DNA of 64,000 bases from Stenotrophomonas maltophilia. GTDB taxonomy: Bacteria > Pseudomonadota > Gammaproteobacteria > Xanthomonadales > Xanthomonadaceae. The DNA lies in the NCBI RefSeq assembly GCF_001676385.1, contig NZ_LYVJ01000003.1, positions 248,001 to 312,000 of the forward strand, given 5' to 3'. Positions 8,718 through 16,178 of the stretch are shown here, one piece after another (positions within the stretch are counted from its first letter, which is position 1; each line of letters opens with the position of its first letter). Both the position numbers and the translations under genes were made by a program. The notes under the pieces are model-generated. The model had not been told where the DNA came from. It did not search any database and worked only from the letters and a program-made list of their open reading frames with translations.

Positions 8718-8732
8718 TATAGATACAGAACG

Positions 8733-9110
8733 CTAGTCATCCCTCTCGACCTGGACATCGACCTTATCCCGAAAAATAACTGAAATGAAAGACAAAAGCA
8801 GAGCTGGAAGCCCCAAAAGCAGCACGAAAGACAAAGGCGCACCAAACGACCATAGAGCTGCAGAAAATACAACAGCCTAAACCCCAAGCAGCAGGAACGA
8901 GCACTTAACTTTCTTTATTAATAGGTAACTTGCCGTCGAACACAGCAGCGAGAAAGCGGCAACGAAAACCCCGACCACCTGAGGAACCTGCAAAGGCTCA
9001 GCACCCCTCAGCGCTGCCACCAGCATCAGCGCTGAGGCAGACGCCATTGCTACCAGGGAAATAAAATAGAACTTGCCATGTCGCCCATCAAATCCATCAG
9101 TAATCTTCAC
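8733..9110 (-). pseudogene. Four-helix membrane protein interrupted by an in-frame TAG; candidate old immunity gene
   Basis: From GTG 9110 (preceded by GAGG) the frame encodes two membrane helices and stops at TAG 8877-8879 after KVKCSFLLLGV. The same frame continues at once with AVVFSAALWSFGAPLSF, two more helices and a charged tail VQVERDD before a second TAG at 8733-8735. The hydrophobic pattern and the charged ending suggest one original gene of about 125 codons broken by a nonsense change (or read through by an amber suppressor). Another GTG at 9143 is possible. It directly follows the third microcin-like peptide, where an immunity gene would be expected. No family is recognised. Confidence 0.55.
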
Positions 9111-9161
9111 ATCAACCCTCAAGGGATCGCAGGGCGAAATCACTGCGATCCGGCCAATTAT

Positions 9162-9317
9162 TTACCAAGCCATCCGATCGAGCTGATCGCCCGCATAACC
9201 AGCACCAGCAATAGCAATAGCAACACCAGCGACAAAACCTTTACCAAACGCAGTTCCAATCCCAACGACGACCGGCACAGCTGCACCGTCGACGCTCTCA
9301 ACTTCAAGAATGGTCAA
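9162..9317 (-). pseudogene. Third microcin-like peptide with damaged leader
   Basis: Read from TTG 9317 the frame gives LTILEVESVDGA, then a hydrophobic Gly/Ala/Val peptide (VVVGIGTAFG, AGVAIAIAGAGYAG) ending DRMAW. LTILEVESVDGA is a close match to the CvaC-type leader and to peptides A and B. In the leader alignment, the codon just before is TAA where MREL would have Glu, and the codon at the start position is TGT. There is no ribosome site, so the gene is probably dead. Translation from TTG would lack the first three leader residues. It ends 52 bp before the interrupted membrane gene. Confidence 0.6.
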
Positions 9318-9455
9318 TTAGCGACAGTCAGCACCGAGAGTGCGGCAAGCAGAGGGAACGCCAAAAGCCCCTGGGATTGGGAGAGCATAATGCCCCCCCA
9401 ACCAGCTGCTTCGCTTTGCATCCAAGACTGGGTGTCTAAGCGACGAATCCGACAT
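9318..9455 (-). pseudogene. Remnant of a second HlyD/CvaA-like gene (5' end only)
   Basis: ATG 9455, preceded by GGAGA, starts MSDSSLRHPVLDAKRSSWLGG. This aligns without gaps to the start of the intact fusion protein at 7235 (MSSDLFRREVLQGKRAGWLG). A run of seven G (C7 at 9393-9399 on the plus strand) then breaks the frame. If one G is removed, the reading continues into a membrane-anchor-like segment (IMLSQSQGLLAFPLLAALSV), the position of the anchor in the intact protein. Homology ends near 9325, where the third leader peptide begins. So most of the gene has been deleted and its start joined to a microcin gene. Confidence 0.6.
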
Positions 9456-9823
9456 CCCGTCTCCGAGCGCTGTTGGCGGGCGTATCACCCTAGCGCGTAC
9501 TAAACCGTAGCGTGACTTTCCACAGCGATCAAATAGGCATTTGCGACACCAATGTAGCCATCGTCTTTGTTCTATCCAACTGAGAATTCGACTTCACCCC
9601 AAGACTCGTAATGAATACCTGATGTTGGGGGTGTTCTGAACAACTCCCTGCGAATGCGGGATGGAGATCGCTCGGCTCGTCTGTCGGCCCATATCCGCAG
9701 ATCCATGCTCGTCAGTCCCTCCACCCCGGCTCCTACATACCGCGTAGGCGCTGGGAGGAACATACAAGGAACATACAAGCCCATGCTCGGCTGCCTCTGG
9801 AACAGCCGAGCGTAGCCTCGGTT
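9456..9823. other. Gap between island remnant and acetyltransferase gene; includes a repeat
   Basis: No family-like frame is seen. The part next to 9456 should have been the promoter of the lost second export operon. The region from 9784 holds a GTAG-type repeat (separate entry). Base composition returns from AT-richer to GC-rich across about 9600-9800, so the island edge probably lies here. No tRNA gene or direct-repeat attachment site could be recognised. Confidence 0.45.
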
Positions 9824-9827
9824 CTAC
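9784..9827. repeat. SMAG-type stem-loop repeat
   Basis: GCTCGGCTG at 9785-9793 pairs with CAGCCGAGC at 9803-9811, followed by CCTCGGTTCTAC. It resembles the GTAG-ended repeats at 1980, 52304 and 57885. It overlaps the end of the acetyltransferase gene by a few bases. Confidence 0.6.
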
Positions 9828-12544
9828 ATCGGAGTTTGCGGCACCTCGACCTGCTGCACCGGCAGCGTCACCACCATCACGGTCGGGTCGTCCGGGTCCA
9901 GCCTGGTCTTGAAGCCCAGGCTCTGGCACATCGCCAGCATGGTGCTGTTCTCGCGCAGTACCTGGCCTTCGACCACGTCCAGGCCCAGCCACTTGGCGTA
10001 TTCGATCATGATCGCCATCAGGCGCCAGCCGATGCCGTGCCCCTTCAGGTCCGAGCGGATCAGGATGCCGTACTCGCCACGATGGTAATCGGCGTCGGCG
10101 TGCAGGCGCACCGCACCGAGCATTTCGCCGCTGCGTGGTTCGATCGCCACCAGCGCGATCGAGCGTGCGTAGTCGAGCTGGGTCAGGCGCGCGATGAACT
10201 CGTGGCTGAAGTGCTTCACCGACTGGAAGAAGCGCAGGCGCAGGTCCTCGTCGCTGACGCGGGCGAAGAACGCACGGAACAGCGCATCGTCTTCCGGCCG
10301 CACCGGACGCACGAAAGCGCGCCCGCCATCGGACAGTTCAATGGTGCGCTCCCACTCCTTCGGATAGGGGAACACCGAGAAGCGCGGATGGCCGCGGCCC
10401 TTGTGCAGGATGCGCGACGGCGCCACCGCCACGCGTGCGTCGAGGGCGAGGATGCCCTTGCCGTCGACCAGCAACGGATTGATGTCCAGCGTGCGCACTT
10501 CGGGAATGTCAGCGGCCAGCTGCGCCAGCTTGACCAGCCCCAGCGCCAGCGCGCGCTCGTCGGCGGCAGGCACATCGCCGTAGGCCTTGAGGATGCGCGA
10601 GGCGCGGGTCTGGCCGATCAGCTCGTGGGCCAGGCGCAGGTCCAGCGGCGGCAATGCCAGCGCCTTGTCATTGATCACTTCGACGGCGGTGCCGCCACGA
10701 CCGACCACGATCACGGGGCCGAAGGTCGCGTCATCGGCGATGCCGACGATCAGTTCGCGCGCCTTCGGGCGGACGATGGTCGGCTGTACCAGCAGGCCGT
10801 CGATGCGCGCATCCGGCCGCAGCTGGCGCGCGCGCGACAGGATCGCGTTGGCCGCGCTCTGTACCGCCGGCAGCGTGGACAGGCTGAGGCGTACCCCATC
10901 CACTTCCGACTTGTGCGGAATATCCGGCGAAAGAATCTTCAGCGCGACCGTGGCCCCCCGTTCCAGCAGGGGCTGCGCCAGGTCCATCGCCTCGTGGGCA
11001 TCGCGCGCGTGCATGACCGGTGCCGACGGAATGCCATAGGCCTTGAGCAGTTCATGCGTGGCCAGCGGGTCCAGCCACTGCTGGCCGTTGGCCAGTGCGG
11101 CATCGACCAGCGTGCGCGCGGCTGCCGCATCGACGTTGAAGTCCTGCGGCAGGCTGGGCGGCGTTTCCATCAACGCGTTCTGCGCCTCGCGGTAACGCAC
11201 CAGATGCTGGAAGCCACGCACGGCCTCGGCCTCGGTCGGATAGGTCGGCACCCGTGCCGCGTTGAGCGTGGCGGTGGCCTGGTCATCGTTGCCCAGCCAC
11301 ACCGCAAACACCGGCTTGTCGCGATGATGGCGCGGACGCAGGCCGAGCGTGCGGGTAAGTGCCTGCGCTGCATCGGCCGACGAGGTGAACGCGGTCGGCA
11401 CATTGACCACCATCACCGCGTCGTTCTCGTTGTCGGCCAGCAGCGCCTCGATGGCGGCGGCATAACGGTCACCGTCGGCATCGACCACGATGTCCACCGG
11501 ATTGCCGCGCGACCAGCCCTGCGGCAGCACCGCGTCGAGCTTCTCGATCGTGCTGTCGGACAGGTTGGCCAGCGTGCCACGCAAGGCGATGAGCTGGTCC
11601 ACGGCGAGACGGCCAACGCCACCGCCGTTGCTGAGGATGGCCAGGCGACGGCCGGGGAACGTGCCCAGCCGACCGAGCGTTTCGGCGGCGGTGAACAGTT
11701 CGTCCAGCGCGCCCACGCGCAGCAGGCCTGCTCGGTTGAACGCCGCACCGTACACATCGTCGGCACGGGCCAGGGCCTGCACATGGGTATCGCGGCTGCC
11801 CGGCTGCACGCGCTCGGCGCGACCGGACTTCACCACCACCACCGGCTTGGCACGGGCGGCGGCACGGGCGGCCGACATGAACTTGCGCGCGTCCTTGATC
11901 TGCTCGACGTAGAGCAGGATGGCGCGGGTGCGGTAGTCCGTAGCGAAGTAGTCGAGCAGGTCGCCGAAGTCGACGTCCATCGCGTCGCCCAGCGAAACCA
12001 CTGCGGAGAAACCCACCGAGCGCGCCACGCCCCACTCCACCAGCGCGGCGGCAATGGCCGAGGATTCGGAGACCAGCGCGAGGTCGCCGGCCTGCGGGAA
12101 GTGCGCGGCGATGCTGGCGTTGAGCCGTGCATGCGGTGCGATCACGCCCAGGCAATGCGGGCCGAGGATGCGCAGTCCATGCTTGCGCGCTACCGCCTCT
12201 ACCTGCGCCGACAACGAGCCTGGGCCTTCGCCCAGGTGCGCGGTCAGGATGATGGCCGCCTGCACGCCGCGCTCGGCGGCCGTGCGCACGACCTGCGGCA
12301 GGATCGCCGCGGGGGCGGTAATCACCACCAGGTCCGGCACCCAGTCCAGGTCCTTCAGCCGCTTGACCGTGCGGATGCCGTCGATCTCGGCGTGCCGCGG
12401 GTTGATCCACGCCACCTTGCCGGGGAAGCCGGTGCCCCGCAGGTTGCGCATCACTGCGCGGCCGGCCGAGCGTTCACGCGGGCTGCCGCCGATCACCGCA
12501 ACCGACTGCGGGCGGAACACAGACTGCAGGTGATAGGTACTCAT
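9824..12544 (-). CDS. patZ: Bifunctional ADP-forming acyl-CoA synthetase-like/GNAT protein (protein lysine acetyltransferase)
   Basis: A 906-residue cytosolic enzyme with the E. coli PatZ/YfiQ layout. A CoA-binding domain comes first (SVAVIGGSPRERSAGRAV near 20), then a succinyl-CoA-ligase-like domain, an ATP-grasp domain (about 480-690), and a C-terminal GNAT domain (about 725-890) whose acetyl-CoA loop is LKGHGIGWRL. Enzymes of this family acetylate protein lysines, classically acetyl-CoA synthetase. The start is ATG 12544 (MSTYHLQSVFRPQ); a longer frame begins at 12598 inside the palindrome and is not credible. The gene stands alone, with a large palindrome just upstream. Confidence 0.9.
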   Translation of the reverse strand: MSTYHLQSVFRPQSVAVIGGSPRERSAGRAVMRNLRGTGFPGKVAWINPRHAEIDGIRTVKRLKDLDWVPDLVVITAPAAILPQVVRTAAERGVQAAIILTAHLGEGPGSLSAQVEAVARKHGLRILGPHCLGVIAPHARLNASIAAHFPQAGDLALVSESSAIAAALVEWGVARSVGFSAVVSLGDAMDVDFGDLLDYFATDYRTRAILLYVEQIKDARKFMSAARAAARAKPVVVVKSGRAERVQPGSRDTHVQALARADDVYGAAFNRAGLLRVGALDELFTAAETLGRLGTFPGRRLAILSNGGGVGRLAVDQLIALRGTLANLSDSTIEKLDAVLPQGWSRGNPVDIVVDADGDRYAAAIEALLADNENDAVMVVNVPTAFTSSADAAQALTRTLGLRPRHHRDKPVFAVWLGNDDQATATLNAARVPTYPTEAEAVRGFQHLVRYREAQNALMETPPSLPQDFNVDAAAARTLVDAALANGQQWLDPLATHELLKAYGIPSAPVMHARDAHEAMDLAQPLLERGATVALKILSPDIPHKSEVDGVRLSLSTLPAVQSAANAILSRARQLRPDARIDGLLVQPTIVRPKARELIVGIADDATFGPVIVVGRGGTAVEVINDKALALPPLDLRLAHELIGQTRASRILKAYGDVPAADERALALGLVKLAQLAADIPEVRTLDINPLLVDGKGILALDARVAVAPSRILHKGRGHPRFSVFPYPKEWERTIELSDGGRAFVRPVRPEDDALFRAFFARVSDEDLRLRFFQSVKHFSHEFIARLTQLDYARSIALVAIEPRSGEMLGAVRLHADADYHRGEYGILIRSDLKGHGIGWRLMAIMIEYAKWLGLDVVEGQVLRENSTMLAMCQSLGFKTRLDPDDPTVMVVTLPVQQVEVPQTPM

Positions 12545-12562
12545 GCGCCTACGGTACCCAAA

Positions 12563-12624
12563 AAAGGGGACGGAGGGGATTAAGTCGTTTGTGCACAAAC
12601 GACTTAATCCCCTCCGTCCCCTTT
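12563..12624. repeat. 62-bp perfect palindrome
   Basis: Each arm is 31 bases, starts AAAGGGGACGGAGGGGATTA and meets the other at GTGCAC (12591-12596). There is no spacer and no mismatch. It lies between the start of the acetyltransferase gene and the stop of mgtE. Because its ends are A- and T-runs it could act as a terminator for mgtE, but the precise arms also fit a dispersed repeat of the group. Confidence 0.8.
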
Positions 12625-12628
12625 CTTG

Positions 12629-13999
12629 TTACAGCAGCGTGCCGTGCAGGATCAGTGCCGCAATGCTGAAATAGATCACCAGCCCGGTCACGTCCACCAG
12701 GGTGGCCACGAACGGCGCCGAGGCGCTGGCCGGGTCAAAGCCCAGCCGCTTGAGGATGAAGGGCAGCATCGAGCCGGACAGCGAACCGAAGGTAACGATG
12801 CCGACCAGCGCCGCACCGATGGTGACGGCCAGCAGGATCCAGTGCTCGCCGTAGTCGTGCAGTCCCCCCAGCTGCCAGATCACGATCCGCACGACGGCGA
12901 GGCCGCCGAGGATGCCACCCAGCACCATGCCGGTCGGGATCTCGCGCAGGGCGACCTTCCACCAGTCGCGCAGGCGCAGCTCGCGCAGGGCCAGGCTGCG
13001 GATCAACAGGGACGTGGCCTGCGAGCCGGAGTTGCCGCCGGAGCTCATGATCAGCGGGATGAACAGGGTCAGTACCACCGCCCGCGCCAGCTCGTCCTCG
13101 TAGTGCTGCATCGCACTGGCGGTCAGCATCTCGCCCAGGAACAGCACGCTCAACCAGCCGGCGCGCTTGCGCAGCATCTCGAAGAACCCGATCTGCATGT
13201 ACGGCTTGTCCAGCGCCTCCATGCCGCCGAACTTGTGCGCATCCTCGGTCGATTCCTCAATCAGCGCATCGAGCACATCGTCGACGGTGACAATGCCGAG
13301 CAGCTGCCGTTGCGCGTCGACCACCGGAATTGCCAGCAGATCGTGGCGACGGATCAGCCGCGCCACTTCTTCCTGGTCCATCAGCGCATCCACCGTCACC
13401 GGCGGGTTGACCTGGGCCACGTCGAGGATCGATTCCTCCGGCAGGCCGGTGATCAGCCTGCGCATGGTCACCACCTGCTGGAGCTGCTGGCTGGACGGGT
13501 CGAGCACGTAGATCGCGTACACGGTCTCGCGGGTGCGCTCGACCTGGCGGATGTGCTGCAGCGTCTGCGCCACCGTCCAGCTGGCAGGCACCGCCACATA
13601 TTCGGTGGTCATCAGCGCGCCGGCGGTGTTTGGCGGGTAGCTGAGCAGCTTCTGGATCGCCTGGCGCGCGTCAGCGCCGAGCAGCGGGATCAATCGTTCG
13701 CGCTCGTCCTCGTCCAGTTCGTGGACGATGTCGGTAGCGCGGTCGTCAGCCATCAGCCCGAGCAGGGCGGCGGCGCGCGCCGGCGGCAGCGCGGCCACCA
13801 GCTGGCCGCTACGGTGCAGTTCCGGCGCTTCGAGCATCTTCACCGCGCGCGGCAGTGGCAGCGCGGCCAGCGTTTCGGCTGCACGCGCCAGATCCAGCGT
13901 GTTGAGGAATTCCACCGCGTCGGCGGTGTTGTAGCTGGCCAGCGGTGCAGCCAGGGCGGCGGCATCGGCCACCGGGCGCAGCAGTTGCTTCTGGTTCAT
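12629..13999 (-). CDS. mgtE: Magnesium transporter MgtE
   Basis: A 456-residue inner-membrane Mg2+ channel. In order it has a superhelical N-domain (about 20-130), two CBS domains (about 140-260; ALMTTEYVAVP, IPVVDAQRQLLGIVTVDDVLDAL) and five C-terminal helices with the family segment SSGGNSGSQATSLL. In this family Mg2+ binding between the N and CBS domains closes the pore. ATG 13999 is preceded by AAGGC; an upstream TTG at 14038 in frame is less likely. It is transcribed away from the KefB/C gene. I looked for an M-box or other Mg2+ leader upstream and saw none. Confidence 0.93.
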   Translation of the reverse strand: MNQKQLLRPVADAAALAAPLASYNTADAVEFLNTLDLARAAETLAALPLPRAVKMLEAPELHRSGQLVAALPPARAAALLGLMADDRATDIVHELDEDERERLIPLLGADARQAIQKLLSYPPNTAGALMTTEYVAVPASWTVAQTLQHIRQVERTRETVYAIYVLDPSSQQLQQVVTMRRLITGLPEESILDVAQVNPPVTVDALMDQEEVARLIRRHDLLAIPVVDAQRQLLGIVTVDDVLDALIEESTEDAHKFGGMEALDKPYMQIGFFEMLRKRAGWLSVLFLGEMLTASAMQHYEDELARAVVLTLFIPLIMSSGGNSGSQATSLLIRSLALRELRLRDWWKVALREIPTGMVLGGILGGLAVVRIVIWQLGGLHDYGEHWILLAVTIGAALVGIVTFGSLSGSMLPFILKRLGFDPASASAPFVATLVDVTGLVIYFSIAALILHGTLL

Positions 14000-14342
14000 C
14001 GGTTTGCCTTGTGGGGGTGCGACCTCGCGCAACGCCAACGCAGGCAGACCGTCCCGGTGTCAGGCGGTGGCCATCGCTGGCGTCGAACGAGGTCGGCTTC
14101 TACTGTCGCTGGACATGGGGTGTGGACTCCGGGGTGCGTATGCTGGCGGACGCGCCGCCAGCGGCGGGCAGTCTGGACCTGCGGGCCATGCAGGTCAACC
14201 CGGGCGACGCCACGCGTGCCCAGGTCCTTCAGGGGTTCTCGTGCGTACGCGGGCCGGCGCGCATAATGTGCAGGTGGCGTTCGCCACGCCCTCTCCACCC
14301 GGACGGACGCACGGCGGGCTCGCCCGATGACCAGGAAATCCC
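14000..14342. other. Divergent intergenic region mgtE / kefC
   Basis: 343 bp that must hold promoters for both genes. It is GC-rich, with several small stems (for example GCGCCGCCAGCGGCGGGC near 14150) but no recognisable riboswitch core. AGGAAA lies six bases before the kefC start. Nothing else can be supported. Confidence 0.5.
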
Positions 14343-16121
14343 ATGCATAGCGGCGGTCTGGAACTGGCCCTGGTGTTGTTGCTGGCGGCAGTCATCGCGG
14401 TGCCGGTGTTCAAGAAGTTCGGTTTCGGCGCGGTGCTGGGCTACCTGGCGGCGGGCGTGGTGCTGGGACCGGATGGGCTGGGTTTCGTGCAGGACGCCGA
14501 CCGCATCCTCGGCGCGGCCGAGATCGGCGTGGTGATGTTGCTGTTCGTGATCGGGCTGGAGCTGTCACCCGCGCGCCTGAAGGTAATGCGGCGCTCGGTG
14601 TTCGGCGCCGGTGCGGCGCAGGTCGCGCTGTCCGGGCTGGTGCTGGGCGGCCTGCTGCTGTTCGATCACTTCCAGTGGAAAAGCGCGCTGGTGGTGGGCG
14701 TGGCACTGGCATTGTCGTCAACAGCGGTCGGGCTGCAGCTGCTGTCCGAGCACAAGGCGATCAACAGCGACCATGGCCGGCTGGGCTTTGCCATCCTGCT
14801 GTTCCAGGACCTGATCGCGATCCCCCTGCTGGCAGCCATCCCGCTGCTGGGCGGAGCGAAGAACCAGACCCTGCGCTGGGAGGACGCCGCCGTCGCGCTG
14901 GGTGCACTGGCGGTGGTGATCCTGTGCGGACGGCCGGTGTTGCGCAGGGTGTTCGGCATCATCGCGCGCACGCGCAGCCCGGAAGTATTCACCGCCACCG
15001 CACTGCTGGTGGTACTGGGCACGGCCTGGTTCATGCAGGAAGCCGGCCTCAGCCCCAGCCTCGGCGCGTTCCTGGCCGGCGTGCTGCTGTCCGACTCGGA
15101 ATTCCGCCACGAGCTGGAATCGCAGATCGAGCCCTTCAAGGGCCTGCTGCTGGGCCTGTTCTTCATCGCGGTAGGCATGGGCATCGACCTCGACCGCATC
15201 GCTGCAGAGCCGTGGATGATTGCCGGTGGCGTCGGCATCCTGCTGGTGGTCAAGTTCAGCCTGCTGTACGCGGTCGGTCGCGTCGCCCGGCTCAGCGCGC
15301 GGCAGTCGCTGCTGCTGGGCAGCGTGCTGTGGCTGGGCGGTGAGTTTGCCTTCGTGGTGTTCAACGAAGCACAGCGCGCGCACCTGCTGGGCTCTGCCAA
15401 CCATGACCGGCTGGTGGCGATCGTTGGCCTGTCGATGGCCATCACCCCGCTGCTGATGATTGCACTGCTGAAGCTGCTCGGCCAGGAGAAGGCCGCGCCG
15501 CGCGAGGCGGCCGACGCCGACAAGGTAGCGCCGGACAACCAGCCGAAAGTGCTGATCGCCGGCATGGGCCGCTTCGGCCAGGTGATCGCGCGCCTGCTGA
15601 CTGCACAGAAGGTGCCATTCGTGGCGCTGGAGGCCAACCCGGATACCGTCGCCGACCTGCGCCGCTTCGGCAACCTGCTGTACTACGGTGACCCGACCCG
15701 GCCGGAAATGCTGCGCGCGGCCGGTGGCGAGCACATCGATGTATTCGTGATCACCGTGGACGATCCGGACACCAATCTGCGCGTGACGCGCATGGTACGC
15801 CGCCTGTACCCCGAAGCGACGGTGCTGGCGCGTGCGCGCAACCGCCAGCATGCGTGGCGCCTGATGGACATGTCGGCCGAGCCGTTCCGAGAAGTATTCG
15901 GCACCAGCCTGGAGATGAGCGGCCGCGTGCTGACCGCCCTCGGGGTGGCTCCGGGCGTGGCCGCACGCCATGTGCAGCGCTTCCGCGAGCATGATGAGCA
16001 ACTGCTGCGCGACCAGTACCTGGTCTACGACGACGAAGCAGCCGTGATCCAGACGTCGCGCGATGCCCGCAACGACCTGATGCACCTGTTCGAGGCCGAC
16101 GCGGAAAGCGACGGCGAGTAG
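14343..16121 (+). CDS. kefC: KefB/KefC-type K+/H+ antiporter with RCK domain
   Basis: A 592-residue CPA2 antiporter. The first 380 residues form about twelve helices, with the family motifs FVIGLELSP and FQDLIAIPLL. A cytosolic KTN/RCK domain follows, beginning near residue 400 (VLIAGMGRFGQVIARLL, a GxGxxG nucleotide fold with an acidic residue after strand 2). In E. coli such systems are gated by glutathione adducts and expel K+ with acidification during electrophile stress; whether this copy needs a KefF/G partner is unknown, and none is next to it. The start follows AGGAAA. KefB and KefC cannot be told apart from sequence alone. Confidence 0.88.
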   Translation: MHSGGLELALVLLLAAVIAVPVFKKFGFGAVLGYLAAGVVLGPDGLGFVQDADRILGAAEIGVVMLLFVIGLELSPARLKVMRRSVFGAGAAQVALSGLVLGGLLLFDHFQWKSALVVGVALALSSTAVGLQLLSEHKAINSDHGRLGFAILLFQDLIAIPLLAAIPLLGGAKNQTLRWEDAAVALGALAVVILCGRPVLRRVFGIIARTRSPEVFTATALLVVLGTAWFMQEAGLSPSLGAFLAGVLLSDSEFRHELESQIEPFKGLLLGLFFIAVGMGIDLDRIAAEPWMIAGGVGILLVVKFSLLYAVGRVARLSARQSLLLGSVLWLGGEFAFVVFNEAQRAHLLGSANHDRLVAIVGLSMAITPLLMIALLKLLGQEKAAPREAADADKVAPDNQPKVLIAGMGRFGQVIARLLTAQKVPFVALEANPDTVADLRRFGNLLYYGDPTRPEMLRAAGGEHIDVFVITVDDPDTNLRVTRMVRRLYPEATVLARARNRQHAWRLMDMSAEPFREVFGTSLEMSGRVLTALGVAPGVAARHVQRFREHDEQLLRDQYLVYDDEAAVIQTSRDARNDLMHLFEADAESDGE

Positions 16122-16123
16122 GT

Positions 16124-16144
16124 GTGCCGACCAACGGTCGGCAC
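16124..16144. repeat. Short palindrome GTGCCGACC-AAC-GGTCGGCAC
   Basis: Nine-base arms around AAC, just past the kefC stop and between convergent genes. The identical 21-bp unit recurs at 58599-58619, and a similar stem occurs at 2047. Confidence 0.75.
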
Positions 16145-16178
16145 CCACCCGATCAATGGCACTACCCTTTTCCAGCGA

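Noticed and set aside
9162-9317. Third leader peptide as an active gene from TTG
   Set aside because: There is a stop codon directly before TTG, no ribosome site, and the first three leader residues would be missing; I treat it as a remnant.
9078-9503. Plus-strand 141-codon frame across the microcin fossil
   Set aside because: Its Ser/Asn-rich sequence is the complement of the Gly/Ala-rich peptide and has no ribosome site.
9836-12583. A 915-codon open frame opposite the acetyltransferase gene
   Set aside because: It is a GC-rich antisense frame, rich in His, Arg and Gln, with no family pattern, and mirrors the codon bias of the real gene. Similar long antisense frames face polA, uvrD and the galactose genes.
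14000-14342. M-box or other Mg2+ riboswitch upstream of mgtE
   Set aside because: None of the conserved core segments could be found on the mgtE strand.
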